Shown: positions 7,176 through 16,576, counted from the first letter of the stretch. The stretch is DNA of 64,000 nucleotides from Thermolongibacillus altinsuensis (GCF_004341205.1 NZ_SLUL01000012.1:17054-81053), one strand, 5' to 3'. Notes: generated by a model not told the origin, from the sequence alone. Translations and numbers: made by a program.

Positions 7176-7958
7176 TTGATAAAGAAAATGACTGGCTTTC
7201 TCGCAGCTTTTTTCCTAGTAATGGGACTTACAGCGTGCAACGCAATGGATACAGGCCGTAATGACAATGATGATAATGAAAACATGGATATTTCAGCTTC
7301 GTATACATCGCTATCAAGCGACAACTATCCTTATACAAGAGCCGTACTGGTCCAAGATGCAAAGTACAAATTTGTCCAAATAGACCCTAGACAAGCAGCT
7401 GAGTGGCAAGCAAGAATTCAGCAACAATTGAATCAGCAGAGAAGACAATATACAATGCCACCAAATCAAATACAAACGCCAACACAACAGCAACAAACGC
7501 AAAGGCCAATACAACAGCAACCAACTCAACCTAGACAGCAGGCACCGACTCAGCAACAACAAACTCAGCCTTCCGCAGGGATCAGTCAATATGCTCAACA
7601 AGTCATTGACTTAACGAACAGAGAAAGAGCTCGAGCGGGCCTTCCTGCTTTAAGAGCGGATACTCAGCTAAGTGCTGTGGCTCAAAGGAAATCCCAGGAT
7701 ATGCAACAAAACCATTATTTCTCACATACAAGCCCGACTTATGGTTCTCCATTTGATATGATGAGAAACTTTGGGGTTACTTACAAAACAGCGGGTGAAA
7801 ACATTGCCCAAGGCCAACGTACTCCGCAAGAGGTTGTTACAGCTTGGATGAATAGCCCTGGTCACAGAGCAAACATTTTGAATAGACAATTTACTCACAT
7901 TGGAGTAGGTTTTGAACAAGCTGGAAAACACTGGACACAAATGTTTATCGGTAAATAA
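7176..7958 (+). CDS. CAP/SCP-domain (YkwD-like) lipoprotein
   Basis: About 260 residues: a lipoprotein signal with lipobox LTAC (Cys near residue 21), an acidic Asp/Asn stretch, a linker of about 60 residues rich in Gln, Pro and Thr, and a C-terminal CAP domain (from about residue 135). That domain has LTNRERARAGLPAL, HYFSHTSP, GENIAQG and the final GHRANILN motif. Bacterial CAP proteins of this type are secreted and often expressed during sporulation; their activity is unclear. TTG at 7176 is chosen because TAGGAGGTG lies eight bases upstream and contains the alternative GTG at 7167. The gene interrupts the order known for B. subtilis, suggesting later arrival. Confidence 0.88.
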   Translation: MIKKMTGFLAAFFLVMGLTACNAMDTGRNDNDDNENMDISASYTSLSSDNYPYTRAVLVQDAKYKFVQIDPRQAAEWQARIQQQLNQQRRQYTMPPNQIQTPTQQQQTQRPIQQQPTQPRQQAPTQQQQTQPSAGISQYAQQVIDLTNRERARAGLPALRADTQLSAVAQRKSQDMQQNHYFSHTSPTYGSPFDMMRNFGVTYKTAGENIAQGQRTPQEVVTAWMNSPGHRANILNRQFTHIGVGFEQAGKHWTQMFIGK

Positions 7959-7970
7959 TGAATGGATCAC

Positions 7971-8006
7971 AAAATGGGAGCCAAAATATACTTTGGCTCC
8001 CATTTT
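7971..8006 (+). terminator. Terminator of the CAP lipoprotein gene
   Basis: AAAATGGGAGCCAAA pairs with TTTGGCTCCCATTTT across a 6-base loop. A diverged second copy with a compensated stem lies at 8769-8802. Confidence 0.88.
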
Positions 8007-8225
8007 TGAACACATGCCGAATAAGGTTCTTCGGAATTAGCAAGCGAAGTCGCGTCTTTACCCATTAATAACTCACGCTGATGCTGCCGTCATCATGTCT
8101 TTCGAATCAATCTTGAAAATTATGTAAATAGAGGTAAATGAGACCAAACTACATTTTTCGATTGAGTGCCGTTCCGGTTAACGCTAAAATCTATATAAGT
8201 CGGAATAAAAGGGAGAATGAGACCG

Positions 8226-8561
8226 GTGCAATACACCATCACAAGGAGCCAATTAATAAAAACAACGGGTTGTCCACAAACTGCATCTGCTGATTGGATT
8301 GACGGAACATATTCAGAGTATTTCCGTTTCAAGCGCGAAGGAAAGAACGTACTTCATGATCCGTTTGACGTTTACATACTTGCATTCATTCACAATCAAC
8401 TTAAAGCAGCTAAGCTTCCGCCCGAAAAAGTTAAAGAAGATCTTGAATCTCTTAACGCACTTCGCTATTTAAAAGAACAATTCACTGAAATCGCTATAAT
8501 CATTAACCGTCTGCAACTTGCGTCTTTTTATGGCTTTACGTCAAGGCCGACGGACTTATGA
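8226..8561 (+). CDS. Unrecognised ORF in the scrambled patch
   Basis: About 111 residues starting at GTG 8226 with AGGGAG upstream (an ATG at 8217 is too close to that site). It contains TADWIDGTYSEYFR-like and HDPFDVYILAFIHNQLKAA segments and a lysine/glutamate-rich helix near the middle. I recognise no family. The last residues (FTSRPTDL) look like read-out into non-coding sequence, so it may be the 5' part of a broken gene. Composition is plausible for coding DNA, but there is no independent support. Confidence 0.35.
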   Translation: MQYTITRSQLIKTTGCPQTASADWIDGTYSEYFRFKREGKNVLHDPFDVYILAFIHNQLKAAKLPPEKVKEDLESLNALRYLKEQFTEIAIIINRLQLASFYGFTSRPTDL

Positions 8562-8690
8562 TGGCTCTTGCACAACCGCGATTGTTACTACAATCCACGG
8601 CTCCACGAAGGGGGCACCGCCAATTATGCCGATGAGCTTGCGCACCCGCCCCTATGTGCACGAACGTTCCAAGCACCTTAACGCTAATTC

Positions 8691-8756
8691 ACTCACATTG
8701 AAGTAGGTTTTGAACAAACTGGAAAACACTGGACACAAATGTTTATCGGTAAATAA
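8691..8756 (+). pseudogene. 3' fossil of a second CAP-domain gene
   Basis: In frame it reads THIEVGFEQTGKHWTQMFIG plus K and stop, matching the last 21 residues of the intact CAP lipoprotein with two changes (G to E, A to T). DNA similarity continues past the stop through the terminator to 8810. The rest of the gene is absent upstream. It is the tail of a deleted paralogue rather than a fresh duplicate, since the terminator stem has changed in a compensated way. Confidence 0.85.
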
Positions 8757-8768
8757 TGAATGGATCAC

Positions 8769-8802
8769 AAAATGGGAGCCGAAAGATTCGGCTCCCATTT
8801 TT
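8769..8802 (+). terminator. Terminator of the CAP-gene fossil
   Basis: AAAATGGGAGCCGAA / TTCGGCTCCCATTTT, a homologue of 7971-8006 in which an A-T pair of the stem has become G-C. Outside the CAP gene, the orphan ORF, the fossil and these two hairpins, I see nothing supportable in 7959-8835. Confidence 0.85.
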
Positions 8803-8835
8803 GAACACATATTATATCGCCTATTATATCGCCGT

Positions 8836-9198
8836 TTAACATTCCTCCGGCTTCCCTGCATTCGTTGCCGTTCTAAAGGAGGAGCCGCAACCGCAAGAAG
8901 CAATCGCGTTCGGATTGTTGATCGTGAATCCGCCGCCCATTGCTGCCTCCTTATAGTCAATAACCGTTCCTTTTAAAACGAGTGCGCTTTCGTTATCGAC
9001 TAAAATGCGGACGCCATGTTGGACCGATTCATGATCTTTTTCCCTTTTTTCATGATCAAAGCCCATCGCATACGAAAGGCCGCTGCATCCTCCACCGTAA
9101 ACACCGATTCGAAAATAAGCGTTTTCCTCTCCGCTTTCTTTCATCATTTGTTTAATTTGTGATGCCGCTGATTCCGTTAAAATTACAATCTCGCTCAT
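8836..9198 (-). CDS. yutM: HesB/IscA-type Fe-S carrier, YutM-like
   Basis: A 120-residue A-type Fe-S carrier. The three conserved cysteines are present: one in GGGCSGLSYAMGF (residue about 38) and a CGCGSS pair near residue 107. These ligands accept clusters from the SUF scaffold and pass them to apoproteins. The ATG follows AAGGAGGAATCAAA. The C-terminal tail beyond SSFRT (ATNAGKPEEC) is longer than usual and ends in an extra cysteine. The suf operon and a NifU-like gene lie in the same window. Confidence 0.88.
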   Translation of the reverse strand: MSEIVILTESAASQIKQMMKESGEENAYFRIGVYGGGCSGLSYAMGFDHEKREKDHESVQHGVRILVDNESALVLKGTVIDYKEAAMGGGFTINNPNAIASCGCGSSFRTATNAGKPEEC

Positions 9199-9214
9199 TT
9201 TGATTCCTCCTTGT

Positions 9215-10069
9215 TTAATAATAATAAATTCCTGTACAAATCGTTTCGGCTGGTCCTCTCATAAGCACATTTCCTTCTTCCGTCCAAGTGATATATAAAT
9301 CGCCTCCAGCCAAATGGACCACGGTTTCTTTATTCCGTTTTGTTTTTCCATTTAAAACGGAAGCAACCACGGCTGCACAAGCTCCTGTTCCGCATGCTTG
9401 CGTCACTCCTGAACCGCGCTCCCAAACGCGAAAATGAAGCTCATCATCGCTCACGACTTCCACAAATTCAACATTAATTCCTTCTGGAAAACGCTCATCC
9501 TTTTCAACAATTGGGCCGAGCGTGGTCACCGGAGCATGATCAATATTTTCTACGTAAAATATCGCATGCGGATTTCCCATTGATACCCCTGTCATTCGAT
9601 AGGTTTTCCCCGCAAATTCAATTTCTTCATTCACAATCATATCATTCTCGTTTCCAACCATCGGCAAATCTTTACGATATAAACGAGGTTCCCCCATATC
9701 AACGGTTACACTTGTCACTTTTCCATTCTCGACAAAAACTTCCGCCTGAACGAGCCCAGATAACGTTTCAATGAAAAATGTTTTGTCTTTAACGATTCCA
9801 TGCTCATATGCATATTTAGCCACACAACGAAGTCCGTTTCCGCAATTTTTTCCTTCGGATCCATCGCTATTAAAAATGCGCATTTTTACCGGTGCTACAT
9901 CAGAAGGACAGATTAAGATTAATCCATCAGAGCCGATCCCTGTGTGAACATTCGACACGTTGACCGCAATTTCAGACAATTTCTCCTCTTCTAGTTGCTC
10001 CTCAAACATATTGACATAAATATAACTATTCCCTAACCCATGCATTTTTGTAAACGCAAAACTTCTCAT
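9215..10069 (-). CDS. dapF: Diaminopimelate epimerase
   Basis: 284 residues, the same as in B. subtilis. It converts LL- to meso-diaminopimelate for lysine and peptidoglycan synthesis in the cytoplasm. The two catalytic cysteines lie in [10 protein letters not shown] and [11 protein letters not shown]. The long in-frame upstream extension to 10165 is rejected: GGAGGCGCTT directly precedes the ATG at 10069, which gives the standard start [14 protein letters not shown]. It may be co-transcribed with the HesB-like gene 16 bases downstream. Confidence 0.93.
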   Translation of the reverse strand: MRSFAFTKMHGLGNSYIYVNMFEEQLEEEKLSEIAVNVSNVHTGIGSDGLILICPSDVAPVKMRIFNSDGSEGKNCGNGLRCVAKYAYEHGIVKDKTFFIETLSGLVQAEVFVENGKVTSVTVDMGEPRLYRKDLPMVGNENDMIVNEEIEFAGKTYRMTGVSMGNPHAIFYVENIDHAPVTTLGPIVEKDERFPEGINVEFVEVVSDDELHFRVWERGSGVTQACGTGACAAVVASVLNGKTKRNKETVVHLAGGDLYITWTEEGNVLMRGPAETICTGIYYY

Positions 10070-10144
10070 AAGCGCCTCCAACATTTTCTTTTGCTTTGAG
10101 TATACCGATAATAAAACATGGTGACAATATATATATCCCCCAAA

Positions 10145-10189
10145 CCGTAAAAGCTTCTTCTTCATTGAAAAGCTTTTGCGGGTTTTTTT
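10145..10189 (+). terminator. Orphan intrinsic terminator pointing away from any gene
   Basis: A 12-bp stem (CCGTAAAAGCTT 10145-10156 with AAGCTTTTGCGG 10170-10181, one T-G pair) is followed by seven T on the + strand. No + strand gene precedes it; it lies upstream of and antisense to the dapF leader. Confidence 0.7.
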
Positions 10190-10245
10190 GTGAAAAATGT
10201 ATGTTATTAACCAAAAGTCATAGAACGTTTATCACAAAAAAGTAG

Positions 10246-10251
10246 TATAAT
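10246..10251 (+). promoter_or_regulatory. Probable -10 box of the DUF2225 gene
   Basis: A perfect TATAAT lies 54 bases before the ATG of the following gene. The -35 region (about 10223-10233) has no good match. Confidence 0.45.
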
Positions 10252-10305
10252 AGAACCAGGATTATCACAATAAAAAAACAATCAACATCAAGAGGTAGGA
10301 GAACG

Positions 10306-10983
10306 ATGGACGTTTTATATGACCGCAACGTAACATGTCTTGTTTGTAAAAAAAACTATACGACAAAAAAAGTACGCTCTCGTTTTATTCGTCCCATTCG
10401 GCACGATACAGATTTTTGTTCCTATTATGAAAGCGAAGAAACCAATCCGCTTTTATATTATGTTCATGTTTGCCCGCATTGCGGCTTTGCAGCGACGGAA
10501 GAATTTTCACCTTATTTTCCGCCAACGACGCTAGAAACGATTGAAAAGCAAATTTGTGCCCAGTGGTCTGGGAAAAATTACGGAGGAAAACGAACATTTC
10601 AAGAGGCAACCAATACATATAAACTCGGCATCTATTCTGCTACATTAAAAAAAGAAAAGCATATTACAATCGCAGGATTATATATACGTCTCGCTTGGTT
10701 ATACCGTTCTAAAGAAATGAAAGCTGAAGAAGAGCGGTTTATGCGCCTAGCGTTAGAAGAATACCTCGCCTCTTATCAAACGGATGATTTCGCCCATACA
10801 CATATGTCTGAAGTGCGCCTTCTTTATTTAATCGGAGAGTTGTATCGCCGCTTAAATAATGAAAAACAGGCGATTTTGTATTTTTCAAAAGTCATCGGCA
10901 AACGAAATGAAACGATCGAAAAAGGAATTGTCAACATGGCTTACGAGCGTTGGCAAGAAATTCGCGAAGCTCGCCAAGAATAA
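10306..10983 (+). CDS. DUF2225 protein: zinc ribbon plus TPR-like helices
   Basis: 225 residues. The N-terminus has two cysteine pairs, CLVCKKNYTTKK (about residues 11-22) and CPHCGFAATEE (about 57-67), forming a likely zinc ribbon. The rest is helical with TPR-like features (IAGLYIRLAWLYRSKEMKAE and LLYLIGELYRRLNNEKQAIL regions). DUF2225 proteins are widespread in Bacillaceae and uncharacterised. The gene sits alone between dapF and yuzB, converging on the latter and sharing a terminator with it. Confidence 0.8.
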   Translation: MDVLYDRNVTCLVCKKNYTTKKVRSRFIRPIRHDTDFCSYYESEETNPLLYYVHVCPHCGFAATEEFSPYFPPTTLETIEKQICAQWSGKNYGGKRTFQEATNTYKLGIYSATLKKEKHITIAGLYIRLAWLYRSKEMKAEEERFMRLALEEYLASYQTDDFAHTHMSEVRLLYLIGELYRRLNNEKQAILYFSKVIGKRNETIEKGIVNMAYERWQEIREARQE

Positions 10984-11010
10984 AAGGGCACGCTTCTGTG
11001 TGCCCCTTTA
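10982..11010. terminator. Bidirectional terminator, DUF2225 gene / yuzB
   Basis: GGGCAC / GTGCCC with flanking A and T runs (one bulged C) lies between the convergent genes. Confidence 0.75.
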
Positions 11011-11247
11011 AAACATTGGGTTCTCTTCTAAATATTCGTACACTCGCTCCACTAACTCCTCCGCTGTTTCCGCAGTCACTACATCCCCGTTGACCAACGC
11101 AAACAGCGATTGAGCACATTTTCCGCAGTATCCTAAACAGCCGTATTCGATAATATCTAAATTTGGATCTTTTTCGAGCTTTTCTAGAGCGCGTTGAGAT
11201 CCATTAGCTAAATTGCTTATACAAAATTCAACGATTGGTTTAATCAA
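11008..11247 (-). CDS. yuzB: YuzB-like DUF1450 protein
   Basis: A 79-residue small protein with conserved cysteines in FCISN and GCLGYCGKC, and the family's C-terminus EENPMF. The cysteine pattern resembles thioredoxin-fold ferredoxins, but function is unknown. TTG at 11247 is preferred (GAGGTG eight bases upstream). The apparent GTG at 11256 is part of that ribosome binding site. Confidence 0.85.
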   Translation of the reverse strand: MIKPIVEFCISNLANGSQRALEKLEKDPNLDIIEYGCLGYCGKCAQSLFALVNGDVVTAETAEELVERVYEYLEENPMF

Positions 11248-11361
11248 AACCGTCACCTCTATATCATTTTCTCAATCTTATTATTATATCATTTTTCAAA
11301 AACAATATGTAACATTTATTGAGATCTTCCCGGTTTATTATCACTCTTTTTCGAAAAATTG

Positions 11362-11390
11362 TTGTTATTTTGTCACAATTTCGCTATACT
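11362..11390 (+). promoter_or_regulatory. Sigma-A promoter of yutJ
   Basis: TTGTTA (11362-11367) and TATACT (11385-11390) with a 17-base spacer, 46 bases before the ATG. Confidence 0.65.
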
Positions 11391-11436
11391 TTTAATGGCG
11401 AATTTGAGTGAATTTTAATAAAAGGGGAAAGCTTCC

Positions 11437-12507
11437 ATGAGAAACCTCGTACTGCTCGGTGGCGGATACGGAAATATGCGCATTTTGCTCCGCCTACTTC
11501 CAAACAATTTACCAGAAAATGTACAAATTACCCTTGTTGATCGTGTTCCTTATCACTGTTTAAAAACAGAATATTATGCGCTTGCTGCTGGAACCATTAG
11601 CGACCAGCATATTCGTGTTCCTTTTCCTGAACATCCTCGCCTTCAATACGTTTTCGGCGAAGTGACTGAAATCGATTTACAACATAAGGTTGTTCATCTG
11701 CAAGATGGCACTCGCATCTCTTACGATGATTTAGTCATCGGCTTAGGCTGCGAGGATAAGTATCATAATATACCAGGCGCAGACGTTTTTACTTATAGCA
11801 TCCAAACCATTGATAAAGCAAGAGAAACGTATCAAAAGCTGAACAATCTTCCGCCAAATAGCATCGTTGGCATTGTTGGAGCGGGCTTAAGCGGTGTCGA
11901 ATTAGCAAGCGAGCTCGTCGAAAGCCGGCCAGATTTACACGTAAAACTATTCGATCGCGGCAAACGAATTTTATCCATGTTTCCAGAACGATTAAGCAAT
12001 TATGTCGAGAATTGGTTTGATTCGCATGGCGTCGAAATTATTCGGGAATCCAACATCACAAAAGTGGAAGAACATACCGTGTTTAACCATGGCCAACCGA
12101 TTCATTGCGATGCCATTGTATGGACCGCAGGCGTTCAGCCAAACAAAGTTGTTCGTAAGATGAATGTCGAAAAAGATGCACAAGGACGAGTGGTTTTAAC
12201 ACCTCGTCATCACATTCCTGGTTATGAAAACGTATACGTTGTCGGGGACTGCGCAAGTCTTCCGCACGCACCAAGCGCCCAACTTGCAGAAGGCCAAGCC
12301 GAACAAATCGTTCAAGTGCTTCAAAAGCGGTGGAAAGGGGAAGAGCCTCCTAGCGAATTCCCGCCAATTAAACTAAAAGGCATTCTTGGCTCTCTCGGCA
12401 AAAAACATGGATTTGGCTTAGTCGCTGACCGTCCGTTGACCGGTCGCGTTCCTCGACTGTTAAAATCGGGCGTTCTTTGGATGTATAAATATCACAATGG
12501 TTATTAA
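11437..12507 (+). CDS. yutJ: NADH dehydrogenase-like flavoprotein YutJ
   Basis: A 356-residue pyridine nucleotide-disulfide oxidoreductase-like flavoprotein related to type II NADH dehydrogenases. It has the FAD motif LGGGYGNM at the N-terminus, VGAGLSGVELASE near residue 147 and VVGDCASL near residue 268. It is shorter than ndh at the C-terminus, so membrane binding is less certain. The ATG follows AAAAGGGGAAAGC. It is probably a NADH:acceptor oxidoreductase of unproven substrate. It is the second NDH-2-like gene within 7 kb. Confidence 0.85.
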   Translation: MRNLVLLGGGYGNMRILLRLLPNNLPENVQITLVDRVPYHCLKTEYYALAAGTISDQHIRVPFPEHPRLQYVFGEVTEIDLQHKVVHLQDGTRISYDDLVIGLGCEDKYHNIPGADVFTYSIQTIDKARETYQKLNNLPPNSIVGIVGAGLSGVELASELVESRPDLHVKLFDRGKRILSMFPERLSNYVENWFDSHGVEIIRESNITKVEEHTVFNHGQPIHCDAIVWTAGVQPNKVVRKMNVEKDAQGRVVLTPRHHIPGYENVYVVGDCASLPHAPSAQLAEGQAEQIVQVLQKRWKGEEPPSEFPPIKLKGILGSLGKKHGFGLVADRPLTGRVPRLLKSGVLWMYKYHNGY

Positions 12508-12595
12508 TGATCCTTGGTGAATGCGAAGGAATCATTCAACAAGTATGGAAACGTCCACAAAGAAAGCGAAAAATGCTCGTTTGAGGCTAAACAAG

Positions 12596-12621
12596 AAAAG
12601 GGCAAGATTTCTCGCCCTTTT
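12596..12621. terminator. Bidirectional terminator, yutJ / yuzD
   Basis: AAAAGGGC / GCCCTTTT with a 10-base loop between convergent genes. Confidence 0.78.
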
Positions 12622-12938
12622 CACGATTTATATCCATATTTCTCCATCTCTTCGTAAATGGTTTTTAACTTCGGATTCCCTTCACCGACGATTTTTCCTT
12701 CAATGACGACAACAGGATAAAACAAATCTTCATCGATCACCTTCTGAGCAAACCGTTTCTTCTCTTCCTCTTCTGGTGGATTAAAAATATCGATGTATGA
12801 AATGCGAAACGATTGATTTGGATATTTTCGCGAAATAGCCGCTTCTAGCCATTCATATGTTTCTTTTGCTGACGGCAATTGAACGCAAGAAGCGCAAACG
12901 GTTTCAGCACCGTACACACATATTTCAATTGTTTTCAT
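12621..12938 (-). CDS. yuzD: YuzD-like DUF1462 thioredoxin-fold protein
   Basis: A 105-residue protein of the DUF1462 (YuzD) family with a CASC motif near residue 16, in the context ICVYGAETVCASCVQLPSAK, and a predicted thioredoxin-like fold. It is divergent from the NifU-like gene, as in B. subtilis. This suggests, without proof, a role in thiol or Fe-S chemistry. ATG at 12938 is used, since the ATG at 12944 lies within the GGGGG ribosome binding site. Confidence 0.83.
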   Translation of the reverse strand: MKTIEICVYGAETVCASCVQLPSAKETYEWLEAAISRKYPNQSFRISYIDIFNPPEEEEKKRFAQKVIDEDLFYPVVVIEGKIVGEGNPKLKTIYEEMEKYGYKS

Positions 12939-13037
12939 CCTCATCCCCCTTCCATGGCTGGAAAAAAGTTAAGCCGTGTCAATAGATTTTTTTCTTTATC
13001 ATGATTATAATAAAGTTAACGAAAGGAGTCGATTGAA

Positions 13038-13274
13038 ATGTCAGATCAAGATATCAAACAACAAGTACAAGAAGTATTAGACAAACTTCGCCCATTTTTG
13101 CTTCGCGACGGCGGAGATTGCGAATTAGTCGATGTTGAGGATGGCGTTGTCAAACTTCGCCTTCTTGGCGCATGCGGAAGCTGCCCAAGCTCAACCATTA
13201 CGCTCAAAGCTGGAATTGAGCGCGCGTTGTTAGAAGAAGTGCCTGGCGTCGTTGAAGTAGAGCAAGTATTTTAA
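13038..13274 (+). CDS. yutI: NifU C-terminal (Nfu-type) Fe-S protein, YutI-like
   Basis: A 78-residue single-domain Nfu protein. The CxxC cluster-binding motif is in [10 protein letters not shown] (residues about 49-52). Such proteins bind and transfer [4Fe-4S] clusters. TATAAT at 13006-13011 is a probable -10 box, and GAAAGGAG precedes the ATG. It is followed by a very strong hairpin shared with thrB. Together with yutM, sufBCDSU and lipA it forms a loose Fe-S neighbourhood. Confidence 0.9.
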   Translation: MSDQDIKQQVQEVLDKLRPFLLRDGGDCELVDVEDGVVKLRLLGACGSCPSSTITLKAGIERALLEEVPGVVEVEQVF

Positions 13275-13275
13275 A

Positions 13276-13311
13276 AAATAGGCTAGCTTTCTTTGGAAAG
13301 CTAGCCTATTT
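13276..13311. terminator. Bidirectional terminator, yutI / thrB
   Basis: A 16-bp perfect stem (ending GCTAGCTTTC / GAAAGCTAGC) with a 4-base loop and T runs on both strands. It overlaps the last codons of thrB. Confidence 0.92.
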
Positions 13312-14220
13312 TTCTAATGCCATTTTATATAATCGACTTCCCTGTGTTTCAACAGATAGCTGCTCAACTTGGTGAGTTGGAAACATCGTTGCAAGCTTTT
13401 CATATAAACGAGCACCATTCCCTTTTTCCGCAAAGCAAATGACCGTTGGACCTGCTCCACTTAACGCCACTCCAAACGCTCCATGTTGTTTTGCCACTGC
13501 CCGAACGCTGTCAAGCTCAGGAACAAGCGGAGAGCGATAAGGTTGATGAAACAAATCAAGATCCATCATTTTTCCTGCTAACTCCCAATTTCCCATCAAT
13601 AACGCAGCGACTAATACGTTGCTCACAGCGCTTGCTTCAACCGCATAAGAGCGAGAAAATTCATTTGGTAGCACATTTCGCGCTTTTTTTGTCTCCATTT
13701 CATAAGGAGGGATCACGACAACAAGATCTAAATCAATCATCGGAACATGGACAACATCTGTTTCATCTTGGCGGTGGCTGCCGATCACAAGCCCGCCATA
13801 TAGCGATGCTCCAACATTGTCAGGATGCCCTTCATACTCGCTAGCAAATCTTAGCTTCTCTTGCTGTGACAAGCAAAGACCTCCAAGCTCATTCGCCAAC
13901 TCAATTCCTGCCACGATCGCCGCTGCGCTGCTTCCAAGCCCGCGTGTAAAAGGAATATTGCTATAAACATAAACAAGACACGGAGGAAGCTCTACGTCGT
14001 ATTGTTTCGCCAGCTTGTCTGCCACTTTGAAAATCAAATTTTCTTTTCCCGTTGGAATCTCTTTCACTTCGTCTGTTTTCGGAACAAACTCCCACTTGTT
14101 GCTCAACATCACTTCCAATGTTAAATAACGTGAAACAGCTAGACCGATGGAATCGAATCCCGGGCCTAGATTCGCCGTACTAGCAGGAACAACGATTTTT
14201 AACATCTCTCCTTCTCTCAC
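13306..14220 (-). CDS. thrB: Homoserine kinase
   Basis: 304 residues, GHMP-kinase family. It phosphorylates homoserine in threonine synthesis. The ATP-binding motif [13 protein letters not shown] is near residue 96, [15 protein letters not shown] is at the N-terminus and [14 protein letters not shown] is near the C-terminus. The start is ambiguous. GTG at 14220 overlaps the thrC stop (GTGA) and has AAGGGG ten bases upstream. ATG at 14205 has AAGGAG only two bases away, which is too close. It is the last gene of hom-thrC-thrB. Confidence 0.93.
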   Translation of the reverse strand: MREGEMLKIVVPASTANLGPGFDSIGLAVSRYLTLEVMLSNKWEFVPKTDEVKEIPTGKENLIFKVADKLAKQYDVELPPCLVYVYSNIPFTRGLGSSAAAIVAGIELANELGGLCLSQQEKLRFASEYEGHPDNVGASLYGGLVIGSHRQDETDVVHVPMIDLDLVVVIPPYEMETKKARNVLPNEFSRSYAVEASAVSNVLVAALLMGNWELAGKMMDLDLFHQPYRSPLVPELDSVRAVAKQHGAFGVALSGAGPTVICFAEKGNGARLYEKLATMFPTHQVEQLSVETQGSRLYKMALEK

Positions 14221-15275
14221 TGAAAAACAACCCCTTGAATGTGGGAAAACACGACTTTTTCATCATTTGGCAACACGATTGGCTGAATCGATGTCGCCTC
14301 CATTGCCACCGTCGGATCTTTTAAGCCATTTCCCGTTAAAACGGCAACCACTCGACTTCCTTTCGCAATTTCTCCACTTTTCCGTTGTTTGATCACTCCA
14401 GCAATCGACGCGCATGAAGCGGGTTCAGCAAAAACGCCCTCTTCGCGCGCAAGCAAACGATACGCTTCTAAAATTTCTTCATCTGATACTTCATCGATCT
14501 TCCCATTTGATTCATGGACAGCGCGAACCGCATGTTCCCAGCTTGCTGGATTACCGATGCGAATGGCCGTTGCGATCGTTTCAGGATTTTCAATGACCTG
14601 ATTCCGAACGATTGCCGCCGCTCCTTCTGCTTCAAATCCGCGCATTTGCGGAAGCCCCGTACGGTGTTTTTCGTGATATTCTTTAAACCCTTTCCAATAA
14701 GCGGTAATATTTCCAGCGTTTCCGACTGGAATCGCTAATACATCCGGTGCTTGCCCAAGCTGTTCACAAATTTCAAAAGCGGCTGTTTTTTGTCCTTCGA
14801 TTCGATATGGATTAACAGAGTTTACAAGCGTGATTGGAGCGATTTCACTTAAGCGTCGCACCATCTTTAACGCGTGATCAAAATTTCCTTGAATCGCAAA
14901 AATTTCTGCGCCGTACATCACTGCTTGTGCCAACTTGCCCAACGCGATCTTGCCATCTGGAATGACGATGATGCATCGCATCTTTGCTCTCGCTGCATAA
15001 GCGGCTGCGGCAGCAGAGGTATTTCCAGTCGAAGCACAAATAATCGTGTTGCTTCCTTCCTCTTTTGCTTTGGCGACCGCCATGACCATCCCGCGATCTT
15101 TGAACGAACCTGTCGGATTGGCACCTTCCGTTTTAACATAAAGCTCAATCCCGAGCTTCTCGGACAGATGCGGAAGGGGAATAAGCGGCGTATTCCCTTC
15201 ATTTAGCGATAAAGGCGGCGTATTGTCCGTCACAGGCAAATAGTCGCGATAATGATGAATAAGACCTTTCCACAT
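14217..15275 (-). CDS. thrC: Threonine synthase
   Basis: A 352-residue PLP enzyme converting O-phosphohomoserine to threonine. The PLP lysine lies in [11 protein letters not shown] (about residue 60), and [15 protein letters not shown] and the phosphate-binding GNAGN follow. It has the short, single-domain form typical of Bacillus. Its ATG overlaps the hom stop as TAATG and its stop overlaps the possible thrB GTG, so the three genes are translationally coupled. Confidence 0.95.
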   Translation of the reverse strand: MWKGLIHHYRDYLPVTDNTPPLSLNEGNTPLIPLPHLSEKLGIELYVKTEGANPTGSFKDRGMVMAVAKAKEEGSNTIICASTGNTSAAAAAYAARAKMRCIIVIPDGKIALGKLAQAVMYGAEIFAIQGNFDHALKMVRRLSEIAPITLVNSVNPYRIEGQKTAAFEICEQLGQAPDVLAIPVGNAGNITAYWKGFKEYHEKHRTGLPQMRGFEAEGAAAIVRNQVIENPETIATAIRIGNPASWEHAVRAVHESNGKIDEVSDEEILEAYRLLAREEGVFAEPASCASIAGVIKQRKSGEIAKGSRVVAVLTGNGLKDPTVAMEATSIQPIVLPNDEKVVFSHIQGVVFQ

Positions 15276-16576
15276 TATAAAACACCGTCCCCTTCCACAC
15301 GATACGAACTTTTCACTTCAGCAACCACTTCCAAATCACGCAATTGTTGCAATACTTCTTCATAGTCTTTGAGCGACGCTTTATGTGTGACGAGTACAAT
15401 TTCTGCTAAATCCTTCTCTTTTAATGGCAATTGTAAAATCTTCTCAAAACTTACCCCGCGTTCAGAAAAGAGCGATGTGATTTTGGCAAAGGCACCGACT
15501 TGATCTTTGACATGAATGCGCAAAAAATATTTCGAGAAAATTTCGCTATTCGTTTTTAACTTCTTATTATACTGCGGCATGACGGCACTTCTTCCATTTA
15601 CCCCAAGGCGCATATTTTTCATGACAGCAACTAAATCCGATACGACCGCCGTCGCTGTTGGCAAACTGCCTGCCCCAGGCCCGTAAAACATCGTCTCGCC
15701 AACCGCTTCACCGTAAACATAAACCGCATTGTACTCATCATTCACGGAGGCCAACGGATGTGAATCCGGCAATAACGTTGGCTGCACGCTCACTTCTACT
15801 TTCTCGCCGTCGCGATGAGCCATGCCGATGAGCTTCATTGTATAGCCTAATCGTTTGCTGTAATTCAAATCTTCTTCCGTAATCCCTGTAATTCCTTTAA
15901 CATACACGTCTTGTAAATCGATATTCATCGAAAAACCTAAGCGGGCCAAAATGGCCATTTTGCGTGCCGCATCCAATCCTTCGACATCGGAAGTCGGGTC
16001 CGCTTCCGCATAGCCGAGCGCTTGCGCCTCCGCCAATACTTCTTCATACGCACGGCCGTACTTGCTCATTTTCGTTAAAATGTAGTTGGTTGTTCCGTTG
16101 ACAATTCCCATCATCTTTGTAATGCGATCGGATGCTAATCCATCCACAAGGCTGCGCAAAATTGGAATTCCTCCTGCCACGCTCGCTTCATAAAATAAAT
16201 CGCAGCCATTTTCCGATGCGACGGCTAGCAACTCGGTTCCATATAGCGCCATTAAATCTTTGTTTGCCGTTACAACATGTTTTCCGTTTTTTAATGCTGT
16301 CAACAAATATTGACGCGTTTCTTCGACTCCGCCCATAACTTCGATAACAACATCGATATCAGGATCCTGAATGACCTCATTGACATCTGTCGTTAACAAC
16401 GATGAATCCAATTGAACTTCACGCTTTTTATATAAATCTCTAACTAATACTTTTTTTATTTTCACTGGGCAGCCCACTTGGTGAATGAGCTGATCTTGAT
16501 GATTTTCAATAATTTTCACGACGCCGCTGCCAACCGTTCCTAATCCTAAAAGTCCTACTGAAACGTGCTTTGCCAT
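15275..16576 (-). CDS. hom: Homoserine dehydrogenase
   Basis: 433 residues, identical in length to B. subtilis Hom. It reduces aspartate semialdehyde to homoserine, the branch point to threonine and methionine. The NAD(P) motif [11 protein letters not shown] is at the N-terminus, the catalytic region [11 protein letters not shown] near residue 175, and a C-terminal ACT domain ([11 protein letters not shown] onwards, about residues 355-425) for threonine feedback. ATG at 16576 is used, with AGGGG eight bases upstream. First gene of hom-thrC-thrB. Confidence 0.95.
   Translation of the reverse strand: MAKHVSVGLLGLGTVGSGVVKIIENHQDQLIHQVGCPVKIKKVLVRDLYKKREVQLDSSLLTTDVNEVIQDPDIDVVIEVMGGVEETRQYLLTALKNGKHVVTANKDLMALYGTELLAVASENGCDLFYEASVAGGIPILRSLVDGLASDRITKMMGIVNGTTNYILTKMSKYGRAYEEVLAEAQALGYAEADPTSDVEGLDAARKMAILARLGFSMNIDLQDVYVKGITGITEEDLNYSKRLGYTMKLIGMAHRDGEKVEVSVQPTLLPDSHPLASVNDEYNAVYVYGEAVGETMFYGPGAGSLPTATAVVSDLVAVMKNMRLGVNGRSAVMPQYNKKLKTNSEIFSKYFLRIHVKDQVGAFAKITSLFSERGVSFEKILQLPLKEKDLAEIVLVTHKASLKDYEEVLQQLRDLEVVAEVKSSYRVEGDGVL

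Noticed and set aside
7969..8062. Minus strand frame antisense to the CAP-gene terminator
   Set aside because: It consists mostly of hairpin sequence and lacks a start signal.
8120..8332. Minus strand ORF opposite the orphan ORF
   Set aside because: No ribosome binding site, and composition fits a shadow of the + strand frame.
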